A stretch of DNA of 64,000 bases from Planktotalea frisia (lineage in GTDB: Bacteria > Pseudomonadota > Alphaproteobacteria > Rhodobacterales > Rhodobacteraceae): NCBI RefSeq assembly GCF_001890925.1, contig NZ_MLCB01000159.1, positions 30,711-94,710 of the forward strand, in the 5' to 3' direction. Each line of letters begins with the position of its first letter. Position 1 is the first letter of the stretch. Position numbers and translations under genes: made by a program. Below are positions 31,298-40,905 of this stretch, piece by piece. The notes under the pieces are model-generated. The model did not search any database, had not been told where the DNA came from, and worked only from the letters and a program-made list of their open reading frames with translations.

Positions 31298-33163
31298 ATG
31301 CTTAAGATATCAGACATAACATACTCCGTCGCGGGCCGCACTTTGGTCGAAAACGCATCCGTCACAATCCCGACAGGCCACAAGGTTGGCCTTGTGGGGC
31401 GCAATGGCTCGGGCAAGACCACATTATTCAAGATCATTCGTAAAGAAATGGTGCTTGATACGGGTTCCGTGAGCATGCCCCAAGGTTGGAAAATTGGCGG
31501 TGTGAGCCAAGAGGTTCCGGGCAACGAAGTGTCCTTGATCGACACAGTCCTGCGCGCCGATACAGAGCGTGAAGCGCTTATGGCCGAAGCTGAAACCGCC
31601 ACGGACCCGACACGAATTTCCGAGATTCAAACCCGCCTGACCGATATCGATGCATGGTCTGCCGAAGCGCGCGCCGCAACGATCCTCAAAGGTCTTGGTT
31701 TTACCCATAACGAACAACTCCAACCCTGTTCAGCCTTTTCCGGCGGTTGGCGTATGCGCGTCGCTCTGGCGGCAGTTCTTTTCTCTGAGCCTGATTTGTT
31801 GCTGCTCGACGAGCCGACAAACTATCTCGATCTTGAGGGCGCGCTTTGGCTCGAGGCCTACCTCGTCAAATACCCGCACACAGTTTTGATTGTTTCACAC
31901 GACCGTGAGCTGTTGAACCGCTCCGTTGGCGGCATTTTGCACCTCGAGGACAAAGGCCTTATTTACTACACAGGCACCTACGACATGTTCGCCAAACAGC
32001 GCGCGCAAAAACGTGCTTTGCAAGCCTCTGCGGCAAAGAAGCAAGACGCTAAACGTGAGCATTTACAAGCCTTTGTGGACCGCTTTAAAGCCAAAGCCTC
32101 AAAAGCAAAGCAAGCGCAATCGCGCGTCAAAGCACTAGAAAAGATGGAAACCATTCGCGCGCCAGAGGATGTCGCACGCACTGTGTTTACCTTCCCCAAG
32201 CCTGAAGAACTCTCGCCGCCCATTATCGCGACCGAAAAAGCCTCTGTCGGGTATGGAGAGACGATCATCCTGCGGGATTTGAACCTGCGCATCGACCAAG
32301 ATGACCGCATCGCTTTGCTGGGACGCAACGGCGAGGGTAAATCGACGCTTTCTAAAATGCTCTCGGATCGTCTTAAGATCGCGAGCGGATCGATGGTAAC
32401 ATCGAACAAGTTGCGCATTGGTTTCTTTGCGCAGCATCAGGTGGAAGAACTCTACGTTGACGAAACGCCGCTAGAGCACCTTTTGCGCGAACGCCCTGCA
32501 GAGGGCCAAGCGAAACTGCGTGCGCGACTTGCAGGTTTCGGGCTTGGCGCGGATCAGGCTGATACAGCAGTCGGCAGGCTATCTGGTGGGCAGAAAGCGC
32601 GTTTGTCGCTCTTGCTCGCCACACTCCCTGCCCCGCATTTGTTGATCCTCGACGAGCCGACCAACCACCTTGACATTGAATCTCGCGAAGCCCTTGTGGA
32701 CGCTTTAACGGCCTACTCTGGTGCGGTCATTCTGGTCAGCCACGACATGCATTTGCTGTCGATGGTTGCTGACCGTTTGTGGCTGGTGAAAGACGGTCAT
32801 GTCTCTGTCTATGAAGAGGATTTGCAAGCTTATCGCAAAATGCTTTTGAGCAACGACAAGCCTGCGAAGAAAGACAAAGACGCGAAAAAAGCGGAAAAGC
32901 CTAAGGTTAAACGCCCGTCGCAAGATCAGATCAAAGCGCTGCGCGCGGATGTGCGCAAGTGCGAAGAGCGTATGTCCAAAATCGACGAGATGCGCGATAA
33001 ATTGGCGAAAAAGCTCGCGGATCCAGTGCTGTACGAAGAAGCACGCAAAGGCGAACTTGAGACGTGGAACAAGAAGTACGCCGAAGTCATGGAGGCTCAT
33101 GGCCGCGCTGAAACCATGTGGATGACGGCGCTTGAAAAGCTTGAGGCGGCCAACGCGTCGTGA
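31298..33163 (+). CDS. ABC-F family ATPase (Uup/YheS-type)
   Basis: A 621-residue soluble protein with two ABC cassettes and no membrane spans. Cassette 1: GRNGSGKTTLFKII, FSGGWRMRVALAAVL, LLLLDEPTNYLDLEG. Linker: a Lys-rich helical arm (about residues 235-300). Cassette 2: GRNGEGKSTLSKML, LSGGQKARLSLLLAT, LLILDEPTNHLDIES. The C-terminal 100 residues are a Lys-rich coiled coil. ABC-F proteins act on the ribosome to relieve stalling or adjust elongation; the C-terminal coiled coil is as in Uup. Overlaps the marC-like start by four bases. Confidence 0.92.
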   Translation: MLKISDITYSVAGRTLVENASVTIPTGHKVGLVGRNGSGKTTLFKIIRKEMVLDTGSVSMPQGWKIGGVSQEVPGNEVSLIDTVLRADTEREALMAEAETATDPTRISEIQTRLTDIDAWSAEARAATILKGLGFTHNEQLQPCSAFSGGWRMRVALAAVLFSEPDLLLLDEPTNYLDLEGALWLEAYLVKYPHTVLIVSHDRELLNRSVGGILHLEDKGLIYYTGTYDMFAKQRAQKRALQASAAKKQDAKREHLQAFVDRFKAKASKAKQAQSRVKALEKMETIRAPEDVARTVFTFPKPEELSPPIIATEKASVGYGETIILRDLNLRIDQDDRIALLGRNGEGKSTLSKMLSDRLKIASGSMVTSNKLRIGFFAQHQVEELYVDETPLEHLLRERPAEGQAKLRARLAGFGLGADQADTAVGRLSGGQKARLSLLLATLPAPHLLILDEPTNHLDIESREALVDALTAYSGAVILVSHDMHLLSMVADRLWLVKDGHVSVYEEDLQAYRKMLLSNDKPAKKDKDAKKAEKPKVKRPSQDQIKALRADVRKCEERMSKIDEMRDKLAKKLADPVLYEEARKGELETWNKKYAEVMEAHGRAETMWMTALEKLEAANAS

Positions 33164-33795
33164 TCGACACGGCGTTTTTCATAACGTCTTTCGTGACGCT
33201 GTTCGTGATCATTGACCCTATCGGTCTGACGCCTTTGTTCGTTGCATTGACGCAAGGCATGACCGTCAAGCAACGTCGTGCAATCGCGATACGCGCGACT
33301 TTGACCTCTGCGGGAATTCTTGCGCTGTTTGCTATCTTTGGCGAAGCATTGCTAGGATTTATCGGTATTTCCATGGCGGCGTTCAAGATTGCGGGCGGTA
33401 TTTTGTTGCTGCTCACAGCTCTTGATATGTTGTTTCAACGCCGCTCCAAACGGCGTGAGGATACGGCGGAAGAAGACGACGATCTGGATGATCCGTCTGT
33501 GTTTCCTTTGGCAATCCCACTTATTGCTGGACCCGGCTCGATTGCGACAGTGATCTTGCTTGCTGGCACACAACCCGGGTTTACGGGGCTTGGCCTATCG
33601 CTGGCTGTTATGGTTTTGGTTTTGATCGTGACCTTCATTTTCTTTGAGGCCGCTACGCCCTTGGAACGCTTGCTAGGCAAAACAGGCATAAACGTCGTCT
33701 CGCGTTTGCTAGGTATGTTGTTGGCCGCATTAGCGGTGCAATTTATGCTAAATGGCCTGCAAGACTTTGGTCTTTTGGAAAACGTTCCTAGATAG
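33160..33795 (+). CDS. MarC family integral membrane protein
   Basis: A 211-residue protein with six predicted membrane spans. Seen: TSFVTLFVIIDPIGLTPLFV (conserved DP-x-G), KQRRAIAIRATLTSAGILAL, AFKIAGGILLLLTALDMLF, FPLAIPLIAGPGSIATVILL and VVSRLLGMLLAALAVQFML. The family was once linked to antibiotic resistance but its transport role is unproven. GTG start overlapping the ABC-F stop, so they are co-translated. An acidic cytoplasmic loop (EDTAEEDDDLDD) lies between spans 3 and 4. Confidence 0.9.
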   Translation: MIDTAFFITSFVTLFVIIDPIGLTPLFVALTQGMTVKQRRAIAIRATLTSAGILALFAIFGEALLGFIGISMAAFKIAGGILLLLTALDMLFQRRSKRREDTAEEDDDLDDPSVFPLAIPLIAGPGSIATVILLAGTQPGFTGLGLSLAVMVLVLIVTFIFFEAATPLERLLGKTGINVVSRLLGMLLAALAVQFMLNGLQDFGLLENVPR

Positions 33796-33813
33796 AGTGA
33801 AAGGAGGCCCGAT

Positions 33814-34404
33814 ATGGCGCAACTTTCCGGCGATGATTTTGGCAATTTGATTTATCTCGTGCTGCTTGGCGGTGTGATTGCCTTTTGGTTTTTCACGTCC
33901 TCACGCGGTTCGATGAACAAAGTTCTGCAACAAATGTCTGTCTGGGCACTGATTTTTATTGGTGTCATTGCGGCCTATGGCATGTGGGGCGATATCCGCC
34001 AAACTGTCGTTCCGCAGCAAAGCGTCATCAGCGGCGGCGAACGCATCGAGCTGCCGCGCGCGCGTGATGGGCATTATTATGCAACGGCGATGGTGAACGA
34101 TGTGCCGATCCGCTTTGTTGTTGATACTGGCGCGACAGGTGTCGTCTTGCGCAAAGCGGACGCGTTTGCAGCGGGGATTGATCCTGATGAGTTGGCTTTT
34201 GTGAGAGAGGCCATGACGGCCAACGGGTCTGTGCGCATCGCTTCGGTGCGAACCGATAGTTTCGGTTTCGCAGGGGCAGAACTACCGCGGTTTCGGGTAG
34301 ATGTGAACGAAGGCCAGATGTCGCAATCCCTTATGGGGATGAGCTATTTGCAGACATTCGAGAGGATCGAGATTTCGGGCGGTACATTAGTACTGGTGCG
34401 GTAG
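33814..34404 (+). CDS. Retropepsin-like aspartic protease, membrane-anchored
   Basis: A 196-residue protein of the clan AA aspartic protease type (TIGR02281-like). Two N-terminal membrane spans (NLIYLVLLGGVIAFWFFTSS; SVWALIFIGVIAAYGMWGDI) precede the catalytic domain with NDVPIRFVVDTGATGVVLRK (active-site D-T-G) and SLMGMSYLQTFERIEISGGT. It would act as a homodimer, since one D-T-G is present per chain. Target unknown. AAGGAGG lies before the ATG. Follows the marC-like gene by 18 bases. Confidence 0.88.
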   Translation: MAQLSGDDFGNLIYLVLLGGVIAFWFFTSSRGSMNKVLQQMSVWALIFIGVIAAYGMWGDIRQTVVPQQSVISGGERIELPRARDGHYYATAMVNDVPIRFVVDTGATGVVLRKADAFAAGIDPDELAFVREAMTANGSVRIASVRTDSFGFAGAELPRFRVDVNEGQMSQSLMGMSYLQTFERIEISGGTLVLVR

Positions 34405-34411
34405 CGTTGTT

Positions 34412-34460
34412 TGCACCTGAGGGAGCCTCCGGCGGGGATATTTTTAAAGAGAGGAAGCGC
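34412..34460. repeat. Intergenic GC-rich element with T-run (probable terminator)
   Basis: The stretch GGGAGCCTCCGGCGGGGATA (34421-34440) followed by TTTTT and GAGAGGAAG is one that, from memory, recurs often between genes in roseobacter genomes. It lies between the protease gene (plus) and holC (minus), so it may be a bidirectional terminator. Only one copy is in this window. Confidence 0.45.
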
Positions 34461-34482
34461 GCGGGTTAACCTTAATGACAGG

Positions 34483-34944
34483 TTATTCCTTTTTCGCCTT
34501 CATCTGCCAATTGCCGCTTTCTTCTGACCAATATTGCGCAGTGCAGCCTGCATCAGTCAGCATTTTCCACTGCGCGCGTGCCGTTTGCAGGGCAACGTCG
34601 TCATTACCATCGAAAAGGATACAAGTACGCTCATAGGTTTTGACTTGTTCAGGGCTTATGTCCGCGCCATCGATACACATGGCGCATGCGGCATCGTTCG
34701 CAGTGGCATGTGTGTCGCTCAGTAAGATCGGCTGCGCGGAATCGTGCGCCGTTCCTGTTACGCCGTGCGCGAGAAAATCTGTTTTTCTGCCGTTCCAAAG
34801 TGCGTGATCTAGCGCTTCTAATCGCGCCGAGCTACGGCCCACAACCACACAGCGCCACCCTGCCCCGAGCGCTTTGCCAAGCAGCAAAGGCAGCGTGGTT
34901 TCCAGCGGATTGCGTGTGAGGTGGTAGAAGTAGGCCGCCCCCAT
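34483..34944 (-). CDS. holC: DNA polymerase III chi subunit
   Basis: A 153-residue protein: MGAAYFYHLTRNPLETTLPL, LLGKALGAGWRCVVVGRSSA, LEALDHALWNGRKTDFLAHG, and TYERTCILFDGNDDVALQTA. Chi links the clamp-loader complex to single-strand binding protein. ATG at 34944 is chosen because family members begin with the M-x-x-x-x-F-Y-H-L strand. It ends the pepA transcript: the gap after the pepA stop is one base. Confidence 0.9.
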   Translation of the reverse strand: MGAAYFYHLTRNPLETTLPLLLGKALGAGWRCVVVGRSSARLEALDHALWNGRKTDFLAHGVTGTAHDSAQPILLSDTHATANDAACAMCIDGADISPEQVKTYERTCILFDGNDDVALQTARAQWKMLTDAGCTAQYWSEESGNWQMKAKKE

Positions 34945-34945
34945 A

Positions 34946-36415
34946 TCAGCTCTCAAACATATCCGAGACAAGGCGGTTTAACGCCATAACGCCCCAGCCT
35001 GTCGCACCTGTCGGGGCCAAAGTGGATTCAGATTTCAGCGAGGCCACACCCGCGATATCAAGGTGGACCCAGGGCGTGTCTTCCTTCACAAAACGTTGCA
35101 AGAATTGCGCGGCGGAGACAGAACCAGCAGCGCGGCCACCAATGTTCTTCATATCTGCGATACGCGATTTCAAAAGGTCATCGTAAGCTTGGCCCAGTGG
35201 CATACGCCACGCACCTTCACCCTCGGTTTGCGCGGCTTTGAGGAACGCATTGCATAGGTCATCATTGTTAGAGAAAACGCCCGCATTTTCATGCCCTAAA
35301 CCTACGACAATTGCCCCCGTGAGCGTGGCGAGATCAATCATACCAACAGGCGCAAAGCGGTCCTGCGCGTACCACATCACGTCACACAGAACGAGGCGGC
35401 CCTCCGCGTCGGTATTGATAACTTCAACCGTGTCGCCCTTCATTGACGTGACCACATCACCGGGGCGTACAGCGTTGCCGGAGGGCATGTTTTCCACAAG
35501 CCCGACAAGACCGACAACATTCGCCTTTGCACCGCGCAGCGCAAGCGAGCGCATCACGCCAGAAACGACGCCCGCGCCGCCCATGTCCATGGTCATGTCT
35601 TCCATGCCGGCACCAGGTTTGAGCGAAATACCGCCTGTGTCGAACACCACCCCTTTGCCAACCAGTGCAAGCGGCTTGGCGTCTTTCTCGCCGCCCTTCC
35701 ACTGCATGACAACGACTTTGGAGGGGCTGTCAGAGCCTTGACCCACACACAGCAGCGTGCCCATGCCAAGCTTTTCCAGCTCAGCTTCTTCGAGCACCTC
35801 AACTTCAAGCCCGAGGCTTTCCATCTCTTCGAGGCGATCCGCGAACTCTGTGGTCGTCAAAACATTTGCGGGTTCATTCACCAAGTCGCGAGTCATATGC
35901 GCGCCTTCAGCGATAGCAAGAAGCGGTTTCACCTCGACCTCTACTTCTTCGGGCTTGGCACACATAACGCTCAGAGTGCGCGATTTATCGTCTGTGTTCG
36001 TCTTGTGCGGGTTGAATTCATAAGCGCGCATCGCAGCCCCGAGCACAATTTGCGCTGTTTTCGCGTTGCTTCCCGCAATCAAGAGCGCAGCGCCCTCGCC
36101 CATAATCTTGCCAAGTGCGGCACCCGCCTTGCGCGCATCCAAAGCGCTGGGTCGGCGATCCAAGACCAGCACATCTACCGCATGCGCCGCCATTCCCGCG
36201 GGAAAGTTGAGCGTGATTACTGCGCCCGCTTTGGCATCCTCTAGCTTGCCCGCCTCAACAAGCCGCGCCAAGGCGCCTTTGCTCAATCGATTGATACGAC
36301 GCGCGCCGGCATCAAGTTTACCATCACTCGCAACCACAACCGCGATACGACCTTCAAAACCGGCAAGAGCATCAAGATCGACGGCGGTAAACGAAGTGGC
36401 AATGAGATTAGGCAT
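34946..36415 (-). CDS. pepA: Leucyl aminopeptidase (M17)
   Basis: A 489-residue zinc-dependent aminopeptidase that removes N-terminal residues from peptides in the cytoplasm as a hexamer. The catalytic domain shows LVGKGVVFDTGGISLKPGAG (metal Lys and Asp), VGLVGLVENMPSGNAVRPGD, and the signature NTDAEGRLVLCDVMWYAQ. The N-terminal alpha/beta domain is normal in length. Just upstream of holC, an arrangement frequent in proteobacteria. Divergent from lptF. Confidence 0.95.
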   Translation of the reverse strand: MPNLIATSFTAVDLDALAGFEGRIAVVVASDGKLDAGARRINRLSKGALARLVEAGKLEDAKAGAVITLNFPAGMAAHAVDVLVLDRRPSALDARKAGAALGKIMGEGAALLIAGSNAKTAQIVLGAAMRAYEFNPHKTNTDDKSRTLSVMCAKPEEVEVEVKPLLAIAEGAHMTRDLVNEPANVLTTTEFADRLEEMESLGLEVEVLEEAELEKLGMGTLLCVGQGSDSPSKVVVMQWKGGEKDAKPLALVGKGVVFDTGGISLKPGAGMEDMTMDMGGAGVVSGVMRSLALRGAKANVVGLVGLVENMPSGNAVRPGDVVTSMKGDTVEVINTDAEGRLVLCDVMWYAQDRFAPVGMIDLATLTGAIVVGLGHENAGVFSNNDDLCNAFLKAAQTEGEGAWRMPLGQAYDDLLKSRIADMKNIGGRAAGSVSAAQFLQRFVKEDTPWVHLDIAGVASLKSESTLAPTGATGWGVMALNRLVSDMFES

Positions 36416-36546
36416 GAGAGAGCGTTCCTTTTTGCAAATTTAGCCTAGGGATAGCGAGGTTCGCGAGGCTTTGCCAGATAGCAGTTTTCCACAGGGTAAA
36501 AATAGGTTACAGATTGGAAAAAAGCAGCAGGCAAACGGGGGCAGTT

Positions 36547-37680
36547 TTGGCAAGATTTGACAGATACGTCCTGTCGCAACTTTTTGTGCTGTTCGGCTTT
36601 TTCTCGCTCGTGCTGGTTTCTGTTTACTGGATCAACCGCGCGGTGATCTTGTTTGACCGCCTGATTGCGGATGGGCAACCTGCTTCTGTATTTTTGGAAT
36701 TCACGGCCCTTAGCCTGCCAAATGTCGTGCGTATGGTTCTGCCTATGTCCGCGTTTGCGGCCTCTGTTTATGTGACCAACCGCCTTGCGTCCGAAAGTGA
36801 GTTGGTGGTCATGCAAGCGACTGGTTATTCGCCATGGCGTTTGGCGCGGCCTGTGGTGATCTTTGGCTTGATTGTCGGCACGTTTATGATGGTTTTAACG
36901 CAATATTTGGTGCCAACATCGCTTGAGCAGCTTCGGTTTCGTGAGAACGAAATCAGCGGCACTTTGTCTGCGAAACTGTTGCGCGAAGGGGAGTTTATGA
37001 ACCCCTCTGAGGGCGTGACATTCTACATTCGTGAAATCACGCCAGAGGGTGTGCTGAAAGATGTCTTTCTAAGTGATCGCCGAAACGCGGACCGTGCGAC
37101 GACCTATTCGTCTGTGGATGGCTTTCTGGTGAACGAGCCAACAGGGCCAAAGCTCGTTGTGGTAAACGGAATTGCGCAAGCCTTGAACACAGAGACACGC
37201 AAACTGACAAAGACCAAATTTACCGATTTCGCTTATAACATTTCTGATCTGATTGATGCGCCGGGCGCGTTGTTTAAACCACTTGATCAGCGTTCAACAG
37301 CAGAGCTGTACTTCGCAACCGATCTCGTCAGCAAAGCGACAGCGCAGACACCTGGTCGCATCTTGGAAGAAGTGCACGGGCGCTTTAATCAACCTATTCT
37401 CTGTGTTGTTGCCGCCTTAATCGGCTTTTCTACCCTATTGGTCGGCGGGTTCTCGCGGTTTGGGGTTGGTCGGCAGATCATTGGCGCGATTTTGCTGCTA
37501 GTGCTGGTGAAACTGGTTGAGAGCATCGTGACCGATCCTATACGTGCGAACGCCAACCTTTGGCCTTTAGTTTATGCGCAAAGTGTCTTTGGACTTGGCG
37601 TTTCGATTTTGATGCTGCGTTTGGCTGCGCGACCTAGACGGCGTCGCAAGGACGCGTCCTTGAGCGAGGCGCGTGCATGA
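36547..37680 (+). CDS. lptF: LPS export permease LptF
   Basis: A 377-residue YjgP/YjgQ-family permease. With LptG and LptB it extracts lipopolysaccharide from the inner membrane toward the periplasmic bridge. Seen: three N-terminal spans (LSQLFVLFGFFSLVLVSVYW; VVRMVLPMSAFAASVYV), a periplasmic beta-jellyroll domain in the middle, and three C-terminal spans (ILCVVAALIGFSTLLVGGFS). The start is TTG at 36547: a GGGGG ribosome site precedes it and it aligns with the M-A-R-F-D-R-Y start of homologues. ATGA overlap with lptG. Confidence 0.9.
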   Translation: MARFDRYVLSQLFVLFGFFSLVLVSVYWINRAVILFDRLIADGQPASVFLEFTALSLPNVVRMVLPMSAFAASVYVTNRLASESELVVMQATGYSPWRLARPVVIFGLIVGTFMMVLTQYLVPTSLEQLRFRENEISGTLSAKLLREGEFMNPSEGVTFYIREITPEGVLKDVFLSDRRNADRATTYSSVDGFLVNEPTGPKLVVVNGIAQALNTETRKLTKTKFTDFAYNISDLIDAPGALFKPLDQRSTAELYFATDLVSKATAQTPGRILEEVHGRFNQPILCVVAALIGFSTLLVGGFSRFGVGRQIIGAILLLVLVKLVESIVTDPIRANANLWPLVYAQSVFGLGVSILMLRLAARPRRRRKDASLSEARA

Positions 37681-38774
37681 TCCTTCATTTCTATTTTGCA
37701 CGTCGCTTTATTCGGGTTTTCCTGACGACGCTTTTCATCTTTCTTGCGTTTCTGACGTTAATCGATCTGGTCGAACAGATGCGCCGTTTCAACAGCGATA
37801 ACGTCAGCTTTACTGATGTCTTCTTTCTAACGCTCCTGAACGCGCCTGCGGGCATCTACCAGATTTTGCCGCTCGTCATGATCTTGTCGTCTGTGTCGCT
37901 ATTCTTGACCCTTGCGCGCACCTCTGAGTTGGTGGTCACGCGCTCTGCCGGGCGGTCCGCATTTACAACTTTGGCCTCACCCATGTTGGTCTCCGCGATC
38001 ATTGGTGTGTCCGCGGTGACGTTGTTCAATCCGATTGTTGCTGCAACCAGCAAGCAGTTCATCACGCTCGAACGCGAATATAAGAACCAAGAAACAAGTA
38101 CAGTTTCAATTGGCCGCGATGGACTTTGGCTGCGCCAAGGGGACGTTGACGGGCAAACCGTGATCCACGCGCGCTCTGCGATTGAGCAGATGACGACCCT
38201 CAATGATGTGAGTTTCTTGCAATTTGACACCAACGGGCAACCGCGCTCGCATATCGTTGCCGATCAGGCAACACTGACACAGCGTGGCTGGCAATTGCAA
38301 AATGCAAAGCAATGGGCGCTAAATACGACGGACAGCCCCGAAGAAACCGCCCGCATAAATGCGCACCTCCTTGTCCCGACCAGCTTGACCGAAGAGCGTA
38401 TTCGCGAGAGTTTTTCTGAGCCTTCAGCCATCTCGATTTGGGATATGAACAGCTATATCAATGAACTCGAAGAAGCCGGATTTTCCGCGCGTCGCCACAA
38501 AGTCTGGTTTCAGATGGAGCTTGCGCGCCCGCTTTTCTTGATGGCCATGGTCCTTGTCGGCGCAGGGTTCACGATGCGCCACACACGTTTCGGTAAAACA
38601 GGTGTTGCGGTGCTTGCTGCTGTGATGCTTGGATTTGGGTTGTATTATGTGCGCAACTTTGCGCAGATTTTGGGAGAGAATGGGCAACTTCCCACGATGA
38701 TTGCCGCTTGGACACCGCCCGTCGCTTCGATTTTACTTGCGCTCGGCCTGTTGCTGCATATGGAGGACGGATGA
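37677..38774 (+). CDS. lptG: LPS export permease LptG
   Basis: A 365-residue partner of LptF with the same plan: spans near the N-terminus (VFLTTLFIFLAFLTLIDLVE; ILPLVMILSSVSLFLTLART), a periplasmic domain (about residues 130-260), and C-terminal spans (LFLMAMVLVGAGFTMRHTRF; VAVLAAVMLGFGLYYVRNFA; ASILLALGLLLHM). The ATG overlaps the lptF stop and the stop overlaps the lptD ATG, so lptF-lptG-lptD are translationally coupled. Confidence 0.93.
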   Translation: MILHFYFARRFIRVFLTTLFIFLAFLTLIDLVEQMRRFNSDNVSFTDVFFLTLLNAPAGIYQILPLVMILSSVSLFLTLARTSELVVTRSAGRSAFTTLASPMLVSAIIGVSAVTLFNPIVAATSKQFITLEREYKNQETSTVSIGRDGLWLRQGDVDGQTVIHARSAIEQMTTLNDVSFLQFDTNGQPRSHIVADQATLTQRGWQLQNAKQWALNTTDSPEETARINAHLLVPTSLTEERIRESFSEPSAISIWDMNSYINELEEAGFSARRHKVWFQMELARPLFLMAMVLVGAGFTMRHTRFGKTGVAVLAAVMLGFGLYYVRNFAQILGENGQLPTMIAAWTPPVASILLALGLLLHMEDG

Positions 38775-40900
38775 GCCGGACTGTCCATATCTTGCGTGTT
38801 CTCACAGCAATTGCGTTGATCGCCTTTGCACTTCCAGCGCGTGCGCAGGATGCAGACGCTGCTTTACTTGTTGCCGACAGCGTTTTGATTACCGAAGACG
38901 AACGCCTTGTGGCAACGGGCAACGTGGAAGCCTTTTATGATGGTATTCGCCTTTTTACCGATGAAATCATCTACGATCAAAAACGAGATGAGTTGATCAT
39001 CAAAGGCGCTATTCGCCTCTCGCAAGAGAATGGTGACGTGATCATCGCGGACAGCGCTGATCTTGATAGCAAGCTAGAGAACGGCATTCTGCGCGGTGCG
39101 CGCTATGTTTTGAACCAAGAATTGCAAATCCTGTCTGCGCAAACAGATCGCGTAGAGGGTCGTTATACGGTGCTGCGCAAAGTCGTTGCGACGTCTTGCC
39201 AAATTTGCGGCAATGGCGCGCCGATCTGGCAAATCCGTGCAGACCGTGCGATTCATGACCGCGAAGAAAAGCAAATTTACTTTCGGCGTGCCCAATTCAG
39301 ATTGCTTGGTGTGCCTGTCCTTTATCTCCCCACCATGCGTATCCCTGACCCTTCGCTAAAACGTTCGACAGGTTTTTTGGTGCCAAGGTTTTTTTCTGAT
39401 TCAGAACTCGGGTTCGGGATCAAGCTGCCCTATTTCATCACACTGGGTGAACATGCAGATGTAACTCTGACCCCTTTTGTAACTCCTGTTACGCGCACGT
39501 TAGAGCTGCGGTTGCGCAAAATGATCCGGCGTGGATATGTCGAACTGAACGGCGCGATTTCAAAAGACTCGTTGCTTCCAGACTCCCCGCGTCACTACCT
39601 TACCGGGTTTGGCGCGTTTGACCTGGGCCAGTCGTTTGTTCTTAGCTTTGACGTCGAAACGGCCTCTGACAGCGGGTATCGGTCTAACTATGGTTATTCC
39701 GGCCGTGATCGTTTGGGGTCTGGCATCACGCTCACACGGGTCAAACGCGATGTGTTCTTTCAAGCGGAACTGCTGAATTTCGAAACGCTGCGTGACAATG
39801 AGAGCAATGATACTCAACCCACAGTGACCGGTAACGTCACATATGAGCGTCGCTATCAACTTCCCAGCATCGGTGGCGAATTGCGCGCAACGCTTGGCGT
39901 GCATGGGCACAAACGGGTGTCATTGGATGATGTGACAGGTCGCGATATGGCGCGGGTCAACCTTGATCTGTCTTGGCAAGATGAATGGACCGTTGGCAAC
40001 GGTTTGCGCTTTGGTCTGGTGACTTCGCTCGGGTTGGACAGTTACGGGGTTCAACAAGACAGCACCGCTTTGGGACGCACAAACAATGTCACGCCTGCTA
40101 TAGCTGCAACATTGCGCTATCCGCTGATGAATGTCGGGCAAGACGGCGCGCGATACCTGATCGAACCGATTGCACAGATCGCTTGGTCTGGCGGATCTCC
40201 TTCGGTTTCGCCAAATGATGAAAGCGTCAGTTCAGAGTTTGATGAAAGCAATCTGCTGTCCTTGTCGCGCTTTCCTGTGAAAGATCGTCGCGAGACAGGT
40301 ACAATCGGCGCTTTAGGTTTCCGTATGGCGCGGCTTGATACTCAAAGCTGGTCTGCGGGTTTGACTGTCGGGCAAGTGTTTCGCGAAACGGCTGATCCGT
40401 CTTTTTCCGACAGCTCTGGCTTGCAAGGTTTGACCTCGGACACGTTGTTGGCTCTTAATTATACATCAAACTGGGGCGGCTCGTTCATGGCGCGTGGATT
40501 GTTCGAAGCGGATTTCGAGCCGGTTAAGACCGAAGCCCGCATCGCTTATCGCCGCAATAAGGTGACACTTGCTGGCACATATGTGCAGATTAACGCCGAC
40601 GCGGCGGAAAATCGCACGGCTTCGGTCGCAGAGTGGTCGCTGGGTGGAACGTATAAGATCAATCGCCACTGGACGGCGCAGGCGAATGCCCAGTATGATT
40701 TACTTACGGATCGTATGGCGAAAACCGGTGGTAAAGTCACCTATGAGAATGAATGCGTCTCTATTGGCTTGGGTGCCACACGTAGCTTCGCAAGATCAAC
40801 AACGCTGGTGCCAGCCACGACTTACGAGCTGGCCGTCTCGCTTCGCGGGTTTAGCACAGGAGGCAGCGGCAAAGCAGCGCGCCGCACATGCAGGAAATAA
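38771..40900 (+). CDS. lptD: LPS assembly outer-membrane protein LptD
   Basis: A 709-residue protein. Signal peptide: MSRTVHILRVLTAIALIAFA up to PARAQD. Then the periplasmic LptA-like jellyroll (VATGNVEAFYDGIRLFTDEI; ARYVLNQELQILSAQTDRVE) and a beta-barrel from about residue 200 (LPTMRIPDPSLKRSTGFLVP is the conserved barrel entry). Cysteines in TSCQICGNGAPIW and near YENECVSIG fit the disulfides that control LptD maturation, though fewer than in E. coli. It inserts LPS into the outer leaflet with LptE. Start by ATGA overlap with lptG. Confidence 0.92.
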   Translation: MSRTVHILRVLTAIALIAFALPARAQDADAALLVADSVLITEDERLVATGNVEAFYDGIRLFTDEIIYDQKRDELIIKGAIRLSQENGDVIIADSADLDSKLENGILRGARYVLNQELQILSAQTDRVEGRYTVLRKVVATSCQICGNGAPIWQIRADRAIHDREEKQIYFRRAQFRLLGVPVLYLPTMRIPDPSLKRSTGFLVPRFFSDSELGFGIKLPYFITLGEHADVTLTPFVTPVTRTLELRLRKMIRRGYVELNGAISKDSLLPDSPRHYLTGFGAFDLGQSFVLSFDVETASDSGYRSNYGYSGRDRLGSGITLTRVKRDVFFQAELLNFETLRDNESNDTQPTVTGNVTYERRYQLPSIGGELRATLGVHGHKRVSLDDVTGRDMARVNLDLSWQDEWTVGNGLRFGLVTSLGLDSYGVQQDSTALGRTNNVTPAIAATLRYPLMNVGQDGARYLIEPIAQIAWSGGSPSVSPNDESVSSEFDESNLLSLSRFPVKDRRETGTIGALGFRMARLDTQSWSAGLTVGQVFRETADPSFSDSSGLQGLTSDTLLALNYTSNWGGSFMARGLFEADFEPVKTEARIAYRRNKVTLAGTYVQINADAAENRTASVAEWSLGGTYKINRHWTAQANAQYDLLTDRMAKTGGKVTYENECVSIGLGATRSFARSTTLVPATTYELAVSLRGFSTGGSGKAARRTCRK

Positions 40901-40905
40901 AAGAT

